A DNA stretch of 64,000 nucleotides from Curvularia sp. ZM96 (taxonomy: Eukaryota > Ascomycota > Dothideomycetes > Pleosporales > Pleosporaceae): assembly GCA_022457065.1 (NCBI GenBank), contig JAJGBQ010000004.1, positions 4,216,001-4,280,000 of the forward strand, in the 5' to 3' direction. This document shows, one piece after another, positions 21,215 to 33,268 of this stretch; the first letter of the stretch is position 1; the number at the start of each line of letters is the position of its first letter. A model generated the notes under the pieces. That model worked only from the letters and a program-made list of their open reading frames with translations, was not told the origin of the DNA and did no database searches. Both the position numbers and the translations under genes were made by a program.

Positions 21215-22315
21215 TTACAAATTTGCATGCGCCGACTTCCACTCCTTGCTGAACGGATAGTCGATGTAACCCTTCTCGCTCTTTGGAATGTAGAAGGTGT
21301 CGCGGTTGTAAGGGTTAAGCTCAATTCCGTTCTGAAGTCGGAACACGAGATCAGGTGTCGAGATGAAGTAGCGTCCAAAAACAACGACAATGTCACGGTC
21401 CTTATGCTCTTCGACCAATCGCTTGGCGGAATCAGAATTGAAACCTCCGGCGATGAGGAGCTTACCGCTGAAGTGTGGCAGCAGAGGATCCAGGGAGTCG
21501 GCACCTTCGACGTCGGTGTTTCCAGCGACTCGCGACTCAACGAGATGCAGATAAGCCAAGTTCAGAGCATCCAATCTCTTGATGGTGTCGGTGAACTGAG
21601 GTAGCGGGTCCTTCATCTTCATGCCCTGGAATTCAGAAAATGGGCTCAACCGGATACCAGTCTTGTCGGCTCCAACAGCTTCAATGACAGCCTTGGTAAC
21701 CTCGATTGCGAAACGCGAGCGGTTCTCAACCGAGCCGCCGTACGAGTCGGTACGCTTGTTACAGTTGTCTTGCAGGAATTGGTCGATGAGGTATCCGTTT
21801 GCGGCGTGGATTTCAACACCGTCAAAGCCAGCTTCTATGGCGTTCTTAGCAGCTTGAGCGTATTCACCAACGGTTTCCTTGATATCGTCGACCGTCATCT
21901 CCTTTGGAACAGCGTAACCATCCCCTAGAGATGTTGCACTGGAAGACTTGATGGTGATGCCATTCTTTTCCGCAAACTCCTTGTTTGCAACGCGTCCGAG
22001 GTTCCACAGCTGAAGGTAAATGTACGATCCCTTCTCATGAACGGCCTTGACGACCGGTTTCCAAGCATCAATCTGACCTTGTGTCCAGATTCCAGGTACG
22101 TTGGGGTAACCACCAGCTTGTTTTGAGGTCAAAGTTGCTTCGGTGATAAGCAGAGTCCCAGGTACGCAGGCGCGCTCGCCGTAGTACTGTGCAGCCATGG
22201 GCAGAATCTCATGGTCATCATTCACGCGGAAGCGTGTTAAGGGAGCCATGGCGACACGGTGCTTGAGCTCCATGGTGCCCACCTTGAGCGGTTGGAAAAG
22301 GCGACTTGCTGACAT
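21215..22315 (-). CDS. Old Yellow Enzyme family flavin oxidoreductase
   Basis: The 366-residue protein is an FMN-dependent NAD(P)H:flavin oxidoreductase of the Old Yellow Enzyme / 12-oxophytodienoate reductase type. It reduces activated C=C bonds (enones, nitro-olefins). Seen directly: LFQPLKVGTMELKHRVAMAPLTR at the start of the barrel, then EATLTS. The substrate-binding HAAN motif follows, with His170 and Asn173 and the proton-donor position Tyr175 (HAANGYLIDQF). After it come RTDSYGGSVENRSRF and a late FMN phosphate region IAGGF ... FGRYFIS. The frame is open further upstream, but the ATG at 22313-22315 (MSASRLFQPL) is the first proper one and matches family N-termini. No intron. In fungi such enzymes serve stress responses or alkaloid and other secondary pathways; nothing nearby decides. 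Confidence 0.95.
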   Translation of the reverse strand: MSASRLFQPLKVGTMELKHRVAMAPLTRFRVNDDHEILPMAAQYYGERACVPGTLLITEATLTSKQAGGYPNVPGIWTQGQIDAWKPVVKAVHEKGSYIYLQLWNLGRVANKEFAEKNGITIKSSSATSLGDGYAVPKEMTVDDIKETVGEYAQAAKNAIEAGFDGVEIHAANGYLIDQFLQDNCNKRTDSYGGSVENRSRFAIEVTKAVIEAVGADKTGIRLSPFSEFQGMKMKDPLPQFTDTIKRLDALNLAYLHLVESRVAGNTDVEGADSLDPLLPHFSGKLLIAGGFNSDSAKRLVEEHKDRDIVVVFGRYFISTPDLVFRLQNGIELNPYNRDTFYIPKSEKGYIDYPFSKEWKSAHANL

Positions 22316-22440
22316 TTTCGTGTTGTGCAAATGAAGTAGGAGTAATGATTAGTTCAGAGCCGGGAAACTGAGGCGGATTGGCAATGGATTAAGATGCTTT
22401 TGTGACTTGAAAAGAATGACAGAGGCATGCTGGGACGCAT

Positions 22441-22446
22441 TTTATA
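22441..22446 (-). promoter_or_regulatory. Candidate TATA box of the Old Yellow Enzyme gene
   Basis: TATAAA reads on the minus strand, about 126 nt before the ATG at 22315, a plausible core-promoter spacing. Sequence match only. Confidence 0.35.
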
Positions 22447-22449
22447 TGT

Positions 22450-24201
22450 ATGTAACTAAGCAACAAAAGTTGCACTCGGCATGGACTTAAGATTTCAAAC
22501 CCACCTGCCGGTTTCGATGTCAATCGGCCAACCTCGGCAAGTGTAGAAATCAAGCTCACAGAATTTTCGAACGTGTTCTACACAGAGGTTAGTCCTAAAC
22601 ATCACCATCGGAACAAGTCTAAGCTGCGGCAAGTATAGAGAGCCGCCATGTCCAGGAATAGTTTTCCTTTTGTTGGCAGTTGATTGGCCAGTATCGCACG
22701 TGAGATGGCGGCATACCCCTGTGACATCATTATCTGCATTTGTCATCGGGGACACACTAATCGGCCCGGTCTAGTCCACAACAGGCTGCTGTCGGGGTTA
22801 ATGGAGTAGCATCGGTAATGTTGAAAGTGCAAAAAGACGATCGTGTAGTAACACCGTGTTGATCAACAATATATACTGTCAACAGGTAATACTGCCTGAA
22901 CAAGATACTGACAACGACATACAACGTTCTTAGGCCTCACAGGTAAAAGAGATGCCAGCAGCCCGCAAAGTACGGTTGTGACTTCCTTTTCTCATGATTA
23001 AGGCGATGTGTTTATCTCCTGGCTTTCACTGAGATAACTGATATCATAGTCCTAGATGAAACTGAGACTCAATCGTAGATAATATGAAGTTGTTGTCATA
23101 AAAACTGTTGATGAAAGGTGCCATGAGAAAACAGGCAATACCTTGTCGTGGTTATGGTTTCACAAGTTCGTGGCGGAGTCACCTATTGCAGACAATTTCT
23201 TACGAGTTTGATCCTAGTCGAGAGAGAGAGCTACCTCTAGGCTAAACTTAACAATACCAGAGCACTCTTAGATATGTACGACTCATCGCTACATCTGCTA
23301 GGTACGACCGCTAGCTCCTCTTTAGTGAATGTCTCCTTAGTCAGGGCCAGAGTGTGATGTTTGCATTCATTTCTTGTGAAGTTCTACCATTATTTTCAGG
23401 GATTCAATTGCAGAAAACAGTCAATACACATTCTGGACACTAGAATCTTAATTGTCAACCTGAAGAACGGAAGGTGACTTAGACGGACAAAGAGTTCATG
23501 ATATACGCTCCTCACCACTCTTGTCATTGAAGTAACCATTCTGCTGGCGGTCATCAAGGGGACGCCCGAATTTTAAGTGACAGAGTTTTGGAATTAATAA
23601 AAAGGCAGTAATTATTATCGGCTATTCGTGCTAGTTCAAAACTGGCATACAATATAACACCAACAATGAAAAACTTCTGCATACAGGCTGTTGACTGATC
23701 AACTTGAATCCACGCATGATGGGATTCACGCGGACTAACTACAGAGTAATTTTGATCACAGCTGGCCAGGAATCGCGTTGGCCAAATATCCTTCATTCCT
23801 AGAAAAGTCTCCAAGCACTGAGTACAGCCTTGTGCTGTTGCTGTATGACGTGATGGTATCCCAATTCTGTTCATCCCGATATACACTAAGTGTGTCCTCA
23901 AGAACTCCCTCCCCATTCACTTTCTCGTTCGCTATAATTCTCACGTCAGGCCGTCATAGCTCGCTACGAACCTTTCACTTACGCATATCAAGCACTCAGT
24001 ACTTCGTAGAGGATCCATAATACACCTACTACTGCCTCCAATGCGACATCCTAAACACTCATCAGTCCCAACTGCAAAAGCCGAAAAATAAGGATCGCAC
24101 TGGTTTTGATTTATCTCACCGCCCTCGGAACTGCATCTGTTATCCAAAAGGTTCTACTCAATTTCAGTCTCTTCTGCGGCACTCCGGCCTCGTCTACGAC
24201 A
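22450..24201. other. Intergenic, partly TA-rich
   Basis: No gene is recognised. About 23,215-23,350 contains CTAG- and TTAG-rich words similar to the stretch near 10.7 kb, possibly an old repeat changed by RIP. Confidence 0.35.
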
Positions 24202-25210
24202 ATGTGTATCAAAGCCACCCACGGGGCCGATTACCTTGCAGAGTTTGAGACACGCGCTGGCCTGAACGAACACGGCGCTACTATTACCTGGGGAACTGAT
24301 GGCGAACCTATTTTCTGGCCTCGCACTGGCGAGCACGAGGCTGTATTTCATACTGTTTCACCTAAGCATCGGAACGTCGATACATCCAGAACGTAGTCGA
24401 GAATTGCATGGCCAGATGGATTGACTAAGTACAAGCCAAACGAATACTTCACTTATCAACTATTCCAGTGAAGCTCGAGAGCTGATAGACGTCCAGATAT
24501 CTTAGAGACCCGGCAAGTCCGACATCCGGTCACGCTATCAGCTCCCGAGAGCGAACAGACATCGTGGGGAAGCCAATGTATTTTGCACTTCCTGATGATC
24601 GCGGTGGCTGGACTGCAGGCATCCCTAAGGATACTTTTGCTTTCGAATACACCGAGGGTAGAAGCTGAGATGGCAGCATTGATCTGACACGTAACGGTAG
24701 GTTATAGCATCAGCTCGTCCATATGGTCGATGGCTATACCTTACTTAGAGCCATACACGAGCTGGGTCATGTCTTGGGTGAGTACATCCCTCCTGTTGTT
24801 TATTGTTGGTGGTATGGTAACGAGATTGGAGAAATCGGAGAACAGATAATCTGACATGACGAGACACACTAGCTATGGCTCATGAGCATAGTCGCATCAA
24901 CAGCGATACCTACGCAAAGGCAAACTACATGCACCGAGCTGATTGGGACGAATGCTGGAAGCGCGCCCACCAACGTGAAGGACCGCTAGTTATTCCCAAT
25001 AGTTCTTACCAGTCAATTCGCCTCACCATCAAATACGGTTGTCCTTGTTCTGCTTTTGTCAAGAACTTTGTCGAGCCATGGTGGCCGATCAAAGAAGATA
25101 GCGGCTATGATCTCGATAGTTTCATGCACTGCCCTAGTCAAACGGGCTATTCCAATCCAAAGTGCATTTCGACGGGTGAAAATTGTCCCTTGACAGTCTA
25201 TCGTAACTAG
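24202..25210 (+). pseudogene. Astacin-like (M12A) metalloprotease relic
   Basis: The segment from about 24,720 reads HMVDGYTLLRAIHELGHVL and, after a 95-nt intron-like interval (24778-24872, GTGAGT...CTAG), AMAHEHSR. Together these form an astacin zinc motif (HExxHxxGxxHExxR) with Ala in the normally conserved Gly position. Downstream, YDLDSFMHCPS corresponds to the Met-turn, with Cys where astacins usually have Tyr. Upstream blocks (ITWGTDGEPIFWP; NVVENCMARWID) look like the start of the catalytic domain, but stops at 24394 and near 24430 and missing splice signals break the frame. I read it as a decayed protease gene. A functional gene with unusual splicing is possible but less likely. Confidence 0.5.
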
Positions 25211-26202
25211 AGGGATCACAGCCAGGGGACGAGGTTGCTTGAGCAGGTAAGGAGGCCAAGTGAGATAGATTTGCTTTGGGTGAATACGACATATCTGTAG
25301 AAGCTGGAATTCTAGACCTAAGCGAGTCAGGGAAGACCGCCACCCAGATGAACCTCGGTACTCGTTATCGTCGCTGTCTCTGAAGGATGTATGGATCCAC
25401 AAAACTGTGTAAGACCTGCAGCAGTAGTCTACGTCGGAAGTAGTGTAACGCGCTGATCTCCCCACAATGCGGGAACCCAACGGTTTACACATCCACCTAG
25501 CGTACAGTTCGGCTCCTACATATAATCATACATCTCAACAAATTATGATTCAATCGTGTCTCATATTCTCAACACAAACGATGCAATCTGCTGATTGTTG
25601 GCGAGTCACCATGCATACGCTATACCCTGCATGTCTAAACCATGATATGTACAAGCTCATCCTGGCCCACATATACCCGACTTCATCCGAGAACCCGTGT
25701 TCCCAACGTGCTCAACAGCTTATGCTCATGCAGCTACCCGCTGCAGGGTCGCCCCAACCGCATGTCCCGATCCTGGTTCCTGGAGAAGGAAGCGGGGTAT
25801 ACAGGATATCCGTTTGTTGAGCTTATCGATCGCAATCCATATCCTTCGGAACAAAGATAGGCAAATATTTTGTTGCATATCGCGTCATCCGAAGTCATGG
25901 ACATGGCAAAAGCCATTGGTTTCTTGTCTCAATAGGGTGAAGCCACACGACGTGGGAAACCTGCACTAGAACGCTTCCTTTGAACAATGGTATACTTGCA
26001 TTACAATACATAATCTTATCATGACGCATTCATCTAAAAAAAAACGTGCCAAAACAACCAATATCAAGACACTCTAAATGAATCTCTACGCTCGATGAAA
26101 CAAGCTAGAGAAATGCCGCGTGTATGGACATAACCCTCACAACAATATTACTGTCTGTGCTCTATTTTGCAAGCCATCTTGTTACGGCTCTTAATGTGTC
26201 GT
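25211..26202. other. Intergenic, 3' side of FAS alpha
   Basis: Short frames only; no gene is recognised. The part next to 26,203 should hold the 3' untranslated region of the FAS alpha gene. Confidence 0.4.
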
Positions 26203-29200
26203 CTAAAAATGAGCAATGGCGACTGAGACAGCCTGGTCGTCCGAGTGGCTGATGCTAATGTTGATGTTCTTCACGCCGACACGTTTAGCCTCTTCGTCAG
26301 CCTTTCCGTATAGCTGTCTGGGTGTTAGCATGTATTTTTATAGAATTGTTAGGTGTATTGCATACCTGAACGGATGGCGCTCCTGACTCATCGTTGACAA
26401 TCTCAATGTCCTTCAGCGGAGCGCCAGCACCTTGACCCTTAACACCGAGCGACTTGAACACGGCTTCTTTCGCCGACCACTTGCCAGTGAAGCTTGCCTG
26501 AGGGTTTGGCGCCTTTTGGCAGTAGGCAATTTCCTTTTCGGTGAAGTTGCGTTCAATGAAGGTGTCGTTCTCGATGTTCAAGGCGCTAAGACTCTCGACA
26601 TCAACACCAACCTTGGAGTTAGGAGAGGCAGTAGCTTGCGTGAGCTGTTCAAGCATCTTAGTCGTTTCCTGCGCTTTCTTGTCTTTCTTAGGAGCCGGAG
26701 TAAGATTCTTTGGGTAGCTGTATGTGGATGTCTTCTTGTCGACAGTAACGCGAGCCTGTGGGTTGAGGAAGACCTCCTGCATCTTCTCGTCCTCATATGG
26801 TGCCTTGTCCTTGGCGCGGAACATGGTGTTGTTGATGAGACCATCGTGGAAGTAGCGGTAGGCCTTCTTCTGGCGAGCCTCGACCTTCTGCTTGTAGGCA
26901 GCGAACTGATGGTGATCAAGTGCAGCGTACAGGTACTTGGGGTGGATACCAATAGCCTGGGCTCCCTTTTGTCCGAAACCGAACGAGGTAACAGAGAATG
27001 CCTTGATTCCATCGGTCTGGATAGACTGGGATGGATAGACAATGTAGTCAAACTTCTCCATGATCTTATCGACATTGTCGGCATTGCGGTTTCCTGGTAC
27101 AAGGCCACTGTTGAGTACCTGCAAGCAGCCGTTGAACATCCAAGCACCAGCAGCACCCTTGGGGTGACCAGTGAGGTATTTTTGGAAGATACCAAGCAGT
27201 GCATTTCCCTTCTTGCGGCCGAGGTGGCGCATCTGCTGGCAAATGACGTCTGACTCGTTCTTGTCGTTGGCAACAGTCGAAGTGCCGTGGAAAGAAGCAA
27301 CATCGAGATCATCGATGGTAAGACCCCAGGTCGCAAGGGCACCGCGAAGAGGAGCAATGCGAGGATCTTGCTTCCAGAAGTTGTTGCCCAGACTGTTGAG
27401 CGCATCCTTTTCTTGTCGCTTGGCTTCAGCCTCGATGTTCGCGACACGCTCTTCCAAGTAAGCTGCCTCGTCAAAGTCCTCGTCAGAAGCATTCTTCATG
27501 GCTGCAACCTCTTCCTGCAGATAGAGAACCTCCGATTCTTGCCACTGCTTGATTTGCTTGCGTCGAAGATCCATCTGGCGTCTCCTGTACTTGATGTCGA
27601 GAAGGGGCGATGGGAACTTGGATGGGTTCTCGCGAGCAGTTGTCAGTACACCCTTTCCGGGGGCAGGAACTGAACGACCAATCTTGTCAGTTGCGGTGGC
27701 AGTGAAACCAAGTACACCATAGATGGGAACACCCATGTCGAGAGCAAGCTTGGCATCCATGATGACCTGCATACCACAACCTTGAGATTCCATAAATCCA
27801 TTTCGGGTCGTTGTGGTAGGGCGAGACATTTCCCTGGCAGTGCGGCCATGGGCGAATTCGTCTTCGGCGTTGCTAGTGGCCTTCATGTTGGCGAACTCGT
27901 ATGAACCTTCTTCCTGGAAGTCGTCAAAACCGCCGACAAAGCAGACACGAGCCTTGCCCTCCACAATGGTGTCGTAACCAATGTCGATAGATTCAACAGC
28001 AGTAGCGCAAGCACCGACTGGGGTCTTGATAGGACCAGTCGACGACATGAGCAACATGTTGACCCAGGCGCTCATGGTGTTGATGAAAGATTCCTGGAGA
28101 ATATCTTTCTGGACAGGCTTGTCCATGAAGCGGTCCTTGTACATTCCTCGAAGGGCGGTAGTACCACCAATACCGGAACCGACACAGTTTCCGACTTCGG
28201 AAAGATGGACGTATTTGTAGAACTCATAGGGGTCGGTGATACCACTGGAGAGCAGACATTCCGCAGTAGAGACGAGCACAAACAGTGTTACGGGGTCGAC
28301 TTGCGAAATGATGTCGTCTGGCACACCGTACTTCTTCGCATCCCAGCCGGTTGGGATCTGTCCAGCGACAAGACGGTCAAAGCGCAGAGCCTTGGGGATC
28401 AAGAGGGTAGCACCCTTCTTCATACGGACCGTGTACTCGCCAGAGTCCTCAATGGCAAAGATTTCAACCTTGTCGCCATGCTCCCTCTTAAACTCTTCTG
28501 CAAGCTCTTTGGATGCCTCGAAGGGATCAAGGTCCTCTTCAATCTGAATCTCTTGCATGAGCTGCTTGTTCTTTGGATCGTATCCATTGAAGAGCTCTGG
28601 CTCAATGAGACGGATGCCAGAGTGTTCGAGAATGTACTTCTCGTACTTTGGCTTCACGTCCTTGTCGTCGATTGGCTCGTTGGTCTTTGCGTCGACCCAG
28701 CCCGAGTAGCTCTTGCCCTTGAGAGGACCATTGTGGTTCTTGATGAGACCCATGATCCAGGCCATTTCAACACATCCTTCAATGGAGAACTCGCCATAAG
28801 CCTCCATTTCCCAGCGTGTCCTCGAGTTACCCCAGGGACCGACCTCAGCAAAACCGGTGACGACAACAACCTTTTCCAGGTCGACCATGCCCTTGAGGTT
28901 CTCGTTAAGGGGCTTGACCTCAGTGTCCCAGTCAGGGAGCTTGGGGAAATCGAACTTCATGTTTGCACGAGGCTCAACCTTGGCGGTCTTGTACAGAGCC
29001 TCGCTCGCCTCACCATTGACAACCTTGTTCTCAATAGCGTTCTCCTTGATGACGGCCCTGCGGATGTCACTTGTCTCTGTGAGTTCCTTGCGAAGGTCGG
29101 TCATGAGGTCTTTGAGATTGGGGATGTACTGGAAGCCACCGTTGAGATCAGCCCATACAGGCTCGACCTGGCACAGGTTGACGATTGGTGGAGCCATCAG

Positions 29201-31894
29201 ACCAAGCAAGTTGAAGGCCATCTCCTGCTGAGAGAAGGTGCGTACACCATACTTTTCGATACCTTCGGCGACAATGTTGTTGGCGCCCATGAGTCCAGTA
29301 CCACGGGTCCAGCCAATGACAGCACCGCAGATGGTGAGATAGTTGCCCCAGCTTTCGGAGTGCCACCTTGAGAACAGGGTCTCGAGCGAAATCTTGGACT
29401 CGGAGTAGAGACCATCGTTACCGAAGGTGCCGTGGTTAGGTGACAAGGGCAGAATGACCTGTGCTGGGCGTGTCTCGTAGCCATAGGCCTGCTTCTGCTT
29501 CTTGACAGCTCCAAGCATGCGCAAAAGGTTGGTCAACATGATGCGGTGAGCAAGCTCAGACTTGGAGTCGATGCTGTCAATCTCGCGGCCGTTTTCGGGG
29601 ATGGCAGCGAAAGGAACGATGAGATCGAGGTCCCAGCCCAAGCCCTTCTTGGTGTCGAAGATGTAGTCAATCAAGGCCTCTACATCCTGGTTGCTACCTT
29701 GGTTGAAAGGCACAACAATGAGCTGTGAGCCGCGAGCACCATATCGCGAGTACATGGCCTGGTAGTACTCGGTGACTTCACGTGAGAACCTGGAAGTCGT
29801 CACGACGACCTTGGCTCCACCACTGATGAGACCCTGAAGGACCTGGGCTCCAATGGAACCGGCACCAGCACCAGTCATGAGAGCATATTTACCTTGGAAT
29901 GTCACACCAGACTTGGCAGCCTCTTCGAGACAGTCGAGGTAGACGCCGGTCAGCTTCTTGCTGTACTCCCAGCCGTGGTCATCCTTTCGCTTCAGATGGA
30001 GGAAGGGAATGGTCTCAACCTTGCCCTGCTTGGAGGCATGGACGCGGCCGTTGCGGCCTCGCTTTCCAGCAGTAGCCTTGCCATTTCCGTTGGGCATGAT
30101 CTGGCCCTCGTTCATGGAAAGAGAGCGGATCACGTTGCTGTACAAGCTCTTGATTTGCAGCTGAGATGATTTGGAAAGCTTGTGTTGTTGCTTGATGAGC
30201 TTGTAGATTCGCTGCAGGTCATTCTGAACCTTGGTGCGGTTGCCATATTCTGACAACTTTCCTCCTTCAGCCATCTCACGCACGTAGTGCTCGAGCTTGC
30301 GGACGCTCGCTCTGGGAACCTCTTTGTAGTTCATGTTGCCCTTGGCGTCAATCTCGAGATGAGGGGCAGTGGGTACTGCGACATCCTTGTAGACGGGTGC
30401 CTCGTTCAAAACCTCCTTGCAGTTGTCAATGAGCTGTTGGCCGAGCTCCTTTGCAAGCTCGTAGGTTTCGCCGCGCTCGGTGGGGCAGTGGTCTATGTGA
30501 TACTGCATGAAGTCGAGAAGCAGCGGGTTGGATCGGTTCATGATGGCAATGCAGCGGCTGACGATCTCACGATCGACCGCCTTGAGCTTGCCAAAGATGA
30601 TGTCGTAGAACATGGTCAGGGCATCCTGGCGAGCCCAGTTCCATGATGAGTCGTAGACGCGCGCCTTGAGTGGTGTGAATTGAGGCTCAATGCCGGACGC
30701 GTAGAACTCGCCGTGCTCAGTAGTCCAGAGGTCAAGCTGGGCCTGCAGCGCGGACTGGGCCTTTTGCGAATCGACAAAGGACTTGTCACCCGCACGAAGG
30801 TCGATTTTGAGGTATCGCGCAAACAACTCAAGCTGCTGCTTGAAGAGTTGGCGTTGGTCCTTGGTCAGCGCGTCAATGGCTGCGGGGTCCATCATCATGC
30901 CGCCACCAGAGCCGCCAGAATCACCGCCAGCTGTAGGGGCGGACAAATTGATTCCAGCAATGGCTGCGTACTTGTTTGCCTGCTCATCCAAGAAAGCCTT
31001 TCCGTCATTCTCGGAGCCGAGACGCGCGGGCGGCTCGTTGGTAAGAGCAAGCAGTAGCACTCCGTCCTGGCGACCTTGGGCCAAGCCCCATCTTGTCTCG
31101 AGGTGCTTTCGCACAGCTGTGATGTTGAAGCCACCAGGCATCTTGGACGATACCATGCGGGCAATGAGGGAGGTGGATTGTTTTCCAAGCTGACCATTGA
31201 AGGTAGCCTGCATCGAGGCACCGAGCTCGTCGAGAGGGGTGTCCTCAGGCTTCTCTGGGGTGGAGCCGAATTCCTTGCCCAGGTCTCCGAGGATTTCGTT
31301 CTGGAGGGTAGACTTGCCTAAGGGTGCGTGTTAGTCGAAATGATCCAGTGTGGTTGTGCAATTGGTCTTACCTCCAACAAGATCCTTGATGGCCTTGGAC
31401 AGAGGAATGTCCATGAGAGGCTTCTTCAGCTTCTGGGCCACCAGCGTCCGCAGAATATCGGTAGCTGTGACTGGAGCATCTGGGACCTGAGCTGCTGGCC
31501 CAGCACTCGGTGGTGGTGGAGCAGCAGCAGCGGCGGCTGGTGCTGAGGCAGCGGGGGCAGCGGCTGGGGCGGCGCCGGAGGCGGGTGCTGCTGCCTCTGG
31601 CTCCTCCTCTATGGGGTCTACATCGTAGTAGATGTCTTTTGCGTCCTTGTTGTAGCACAGGATCTGACGCTGCAGTGACCGGGCAGCATCGTGTGCTTCG
31701 TATTTGCTGGCGAGAGTACGCTTTGCCATGACGCCGAGTGTGTCTGCGGGGCCAATCTCGACGATGCGCTCCGTCGTCTTCTCGCCGAGGACGACATCCT
31801 GCGTCTCAATCCACCTGACGGGCGAGGCGAACTGGTATGCGAGCAGCTCAATGAGCAGCGTGTGCGAGAGCTCCTGCTCGACCTCGGGACGCAT
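26203..31894 (-). CDS. FAS2: Fatty acid synthase subunit alpha
   Basis: Three exons (31372-31894, 26366-31317, 26203-26313; introns 54 and 52 nt) encode 1861 residues, normal for the fungal alpha chain. Domains in order are: an N-terminal malonyl/palmitoyl-transferase piece (MRPEVEQ...), an Ala/Pro-rich linker, and acyl carrier protein with phosphopantetheine Ser177 in GGKS, a site spanned by intron 1. Then comes ketoacyl reductase (about 650 onward, YALMTGAGAGSIGA), ketoacyl synthase with Cys1278 in VGACATAVES plus SFHGTST and HPKGAAGAW, and phosphopantetheinyl transferase from about 1744 (VGVDVESLSALN; WSAKEAVFKSLG). The last exon supplies the conserved SISHSDDQAVSVAIAHF end. With the beta chain it builds the cytosolic alpha6beta6 enzyme making palmitoyl- and stearoyl-CoA. 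The divergent neighbour is the beta subunit gene. Confidence 0.98.
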
Positions 31895-33268
31895 GGTGAG
31901 GCGGGTGTGGGAGGCAGGCGGTGGATTGAAGCTCGACGGAGCTCAATGGGGGTATCTCTTGCACAAAATAAACGAAGGATACCGTGTGTCAAGGGAGGCA
32001 GCACAGGGCCAGGGAGAAGACGCGCTATTAGGTGATAGTGGGTAGTGTGTAGTGCGGTGAGGGCACGTCTTGTCGAGGCGATCCAGGGTTCGGGGAGGGG
32101 CTGCTTATCCCCGCGGACACGTTAATTCGACGAGGCGGGCAAAAAAGTGATGGGCGGAAGTTGTAGGAACGACGGGCCCAACGCATTGGCAGTTTATCAC
32201 TCGGATGAAGGGCTCTGATGTCGCAGGGCCATTGAGGTTTTCTCCCGCCTCCGGGCGCTGGCTGGTCACTAAAAAACCTAGACCCCTGCACCACGCTGCA
32301 GCTCGTTACTGCTTTGGCGAGTACTCAACGAGAGCCCCCTCACCGCGCCCAGAACAGTTGGGCTTGCGAACAGAACACCTCGCAACAGCAGAGCAGCCGG
32401 CAGCCCCCGTCCACGGCAAGGCCTCGCAACAGAACCGCAACCAGAGGGGCGTTGGCTGCATCATGGCCACAGGTATCATGCCGCCGCGTGCTCAACAGCT
32501 GCGTGCCATCGGATAAGTGCATAAGCGGCGAGTTGTTGAGTGCCGCCCCCAGCGTTTGTGTAGGAGACATAGCGTGGACCCCTGCTGGCCCTAGCCACCC
32601 ATGTCGTGCCCTAGGATGCTGAGCTCCTCTCGAAAAAGTCGACCAGAGCGGCGCCATCATAACCCACGCCAGCGCACCGCCTCCGACTCATTCTCTGCTC
32701 GTCTGCCCGCAACAATTGCCCGAGCGTTCCCTAGTGACCTTCTGTCCACAATAAGTCGGGCTCTCTTCTCTCCATCTTGCTGCCTGCGGTGCAACTTCAA
32801 CTCCGCTCGCAAGACCTACCGCACACAGCACGGGAGCTGCTACACCACACCCTAGCAGTACGGACCAATTCCCGAGCACACAACTATACACAACCCACAC
32901 TGTGGCCAGATTTGCTTCTGTCTCGGTGAAAAGGTACGCATTGAGTCCTTCGGGCGAGCAATTGGCGACAGCTGCCCTCTCAAAGCCCGGTCGTGGTGCT
33001 GTCTGCTCCATCGCACCTTCCCCACCCACTCCAGACGAGTACCCGCCTGCTCACACTGCCCAGGCGCTCTTTCCCGCTGGAATTCGCTCCTTCTGTAGCT
33101 TTAATCAGTCCCAAGGTATGCGCCTTCTGCTTTCTGTCTCTCGCCTTCCACTTCTCCTTCCAACCTTCCCTCCGCACTCTGCCCCACCCGCCACCGGCAC
33201 CCCTCCAGCAAACCACATAGCTGACAGCCGCCGTTTGCAGGGCACAAAGTAATTCCAATACCCACATC
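31895..33268. promoter_or_regulatory. Shared divergent promoter of the FAS alpha and beta genes
   Basis: The 1374-bp region between the two FAS start codons must contain both promoters. Seen directly: an inverted CCAAT (ATTGG, 32185-32189) toward the alpha side and CCAAT (32875-32879) toward the beta side. I found no CCTCGG/CCGAGG core, the site known for the Far/Ctf1 fatty-acid regulators, inside the region. A GTATGC...TTGCAG interval at 33116-33240 looks like a 5'UTR intron of the beta gene. Coordinated control is inferred from the head-to-head layout. Confidence 0.7.
33116..33240 (+). other. Candidate 5'UTR intron of FAS beta
   Basis: The interval starts AAG|GTATGC, is pyrimidine-rich throughout, and ends CCGTTTGCAG, 28 bases before the FAS beta ATG. 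At 125 nt it is longer than the coding introns here. Inference from splice signals only. Confidence 0.5.

Noticed and set aside
28205..29371. 388-codon open frame on the plus strand opposite FAS alpha
   Set aside because: It lies wholly antisense to a certain, strongly codon-biased gene; such bias produces long open antisense frames. No domain is visible.
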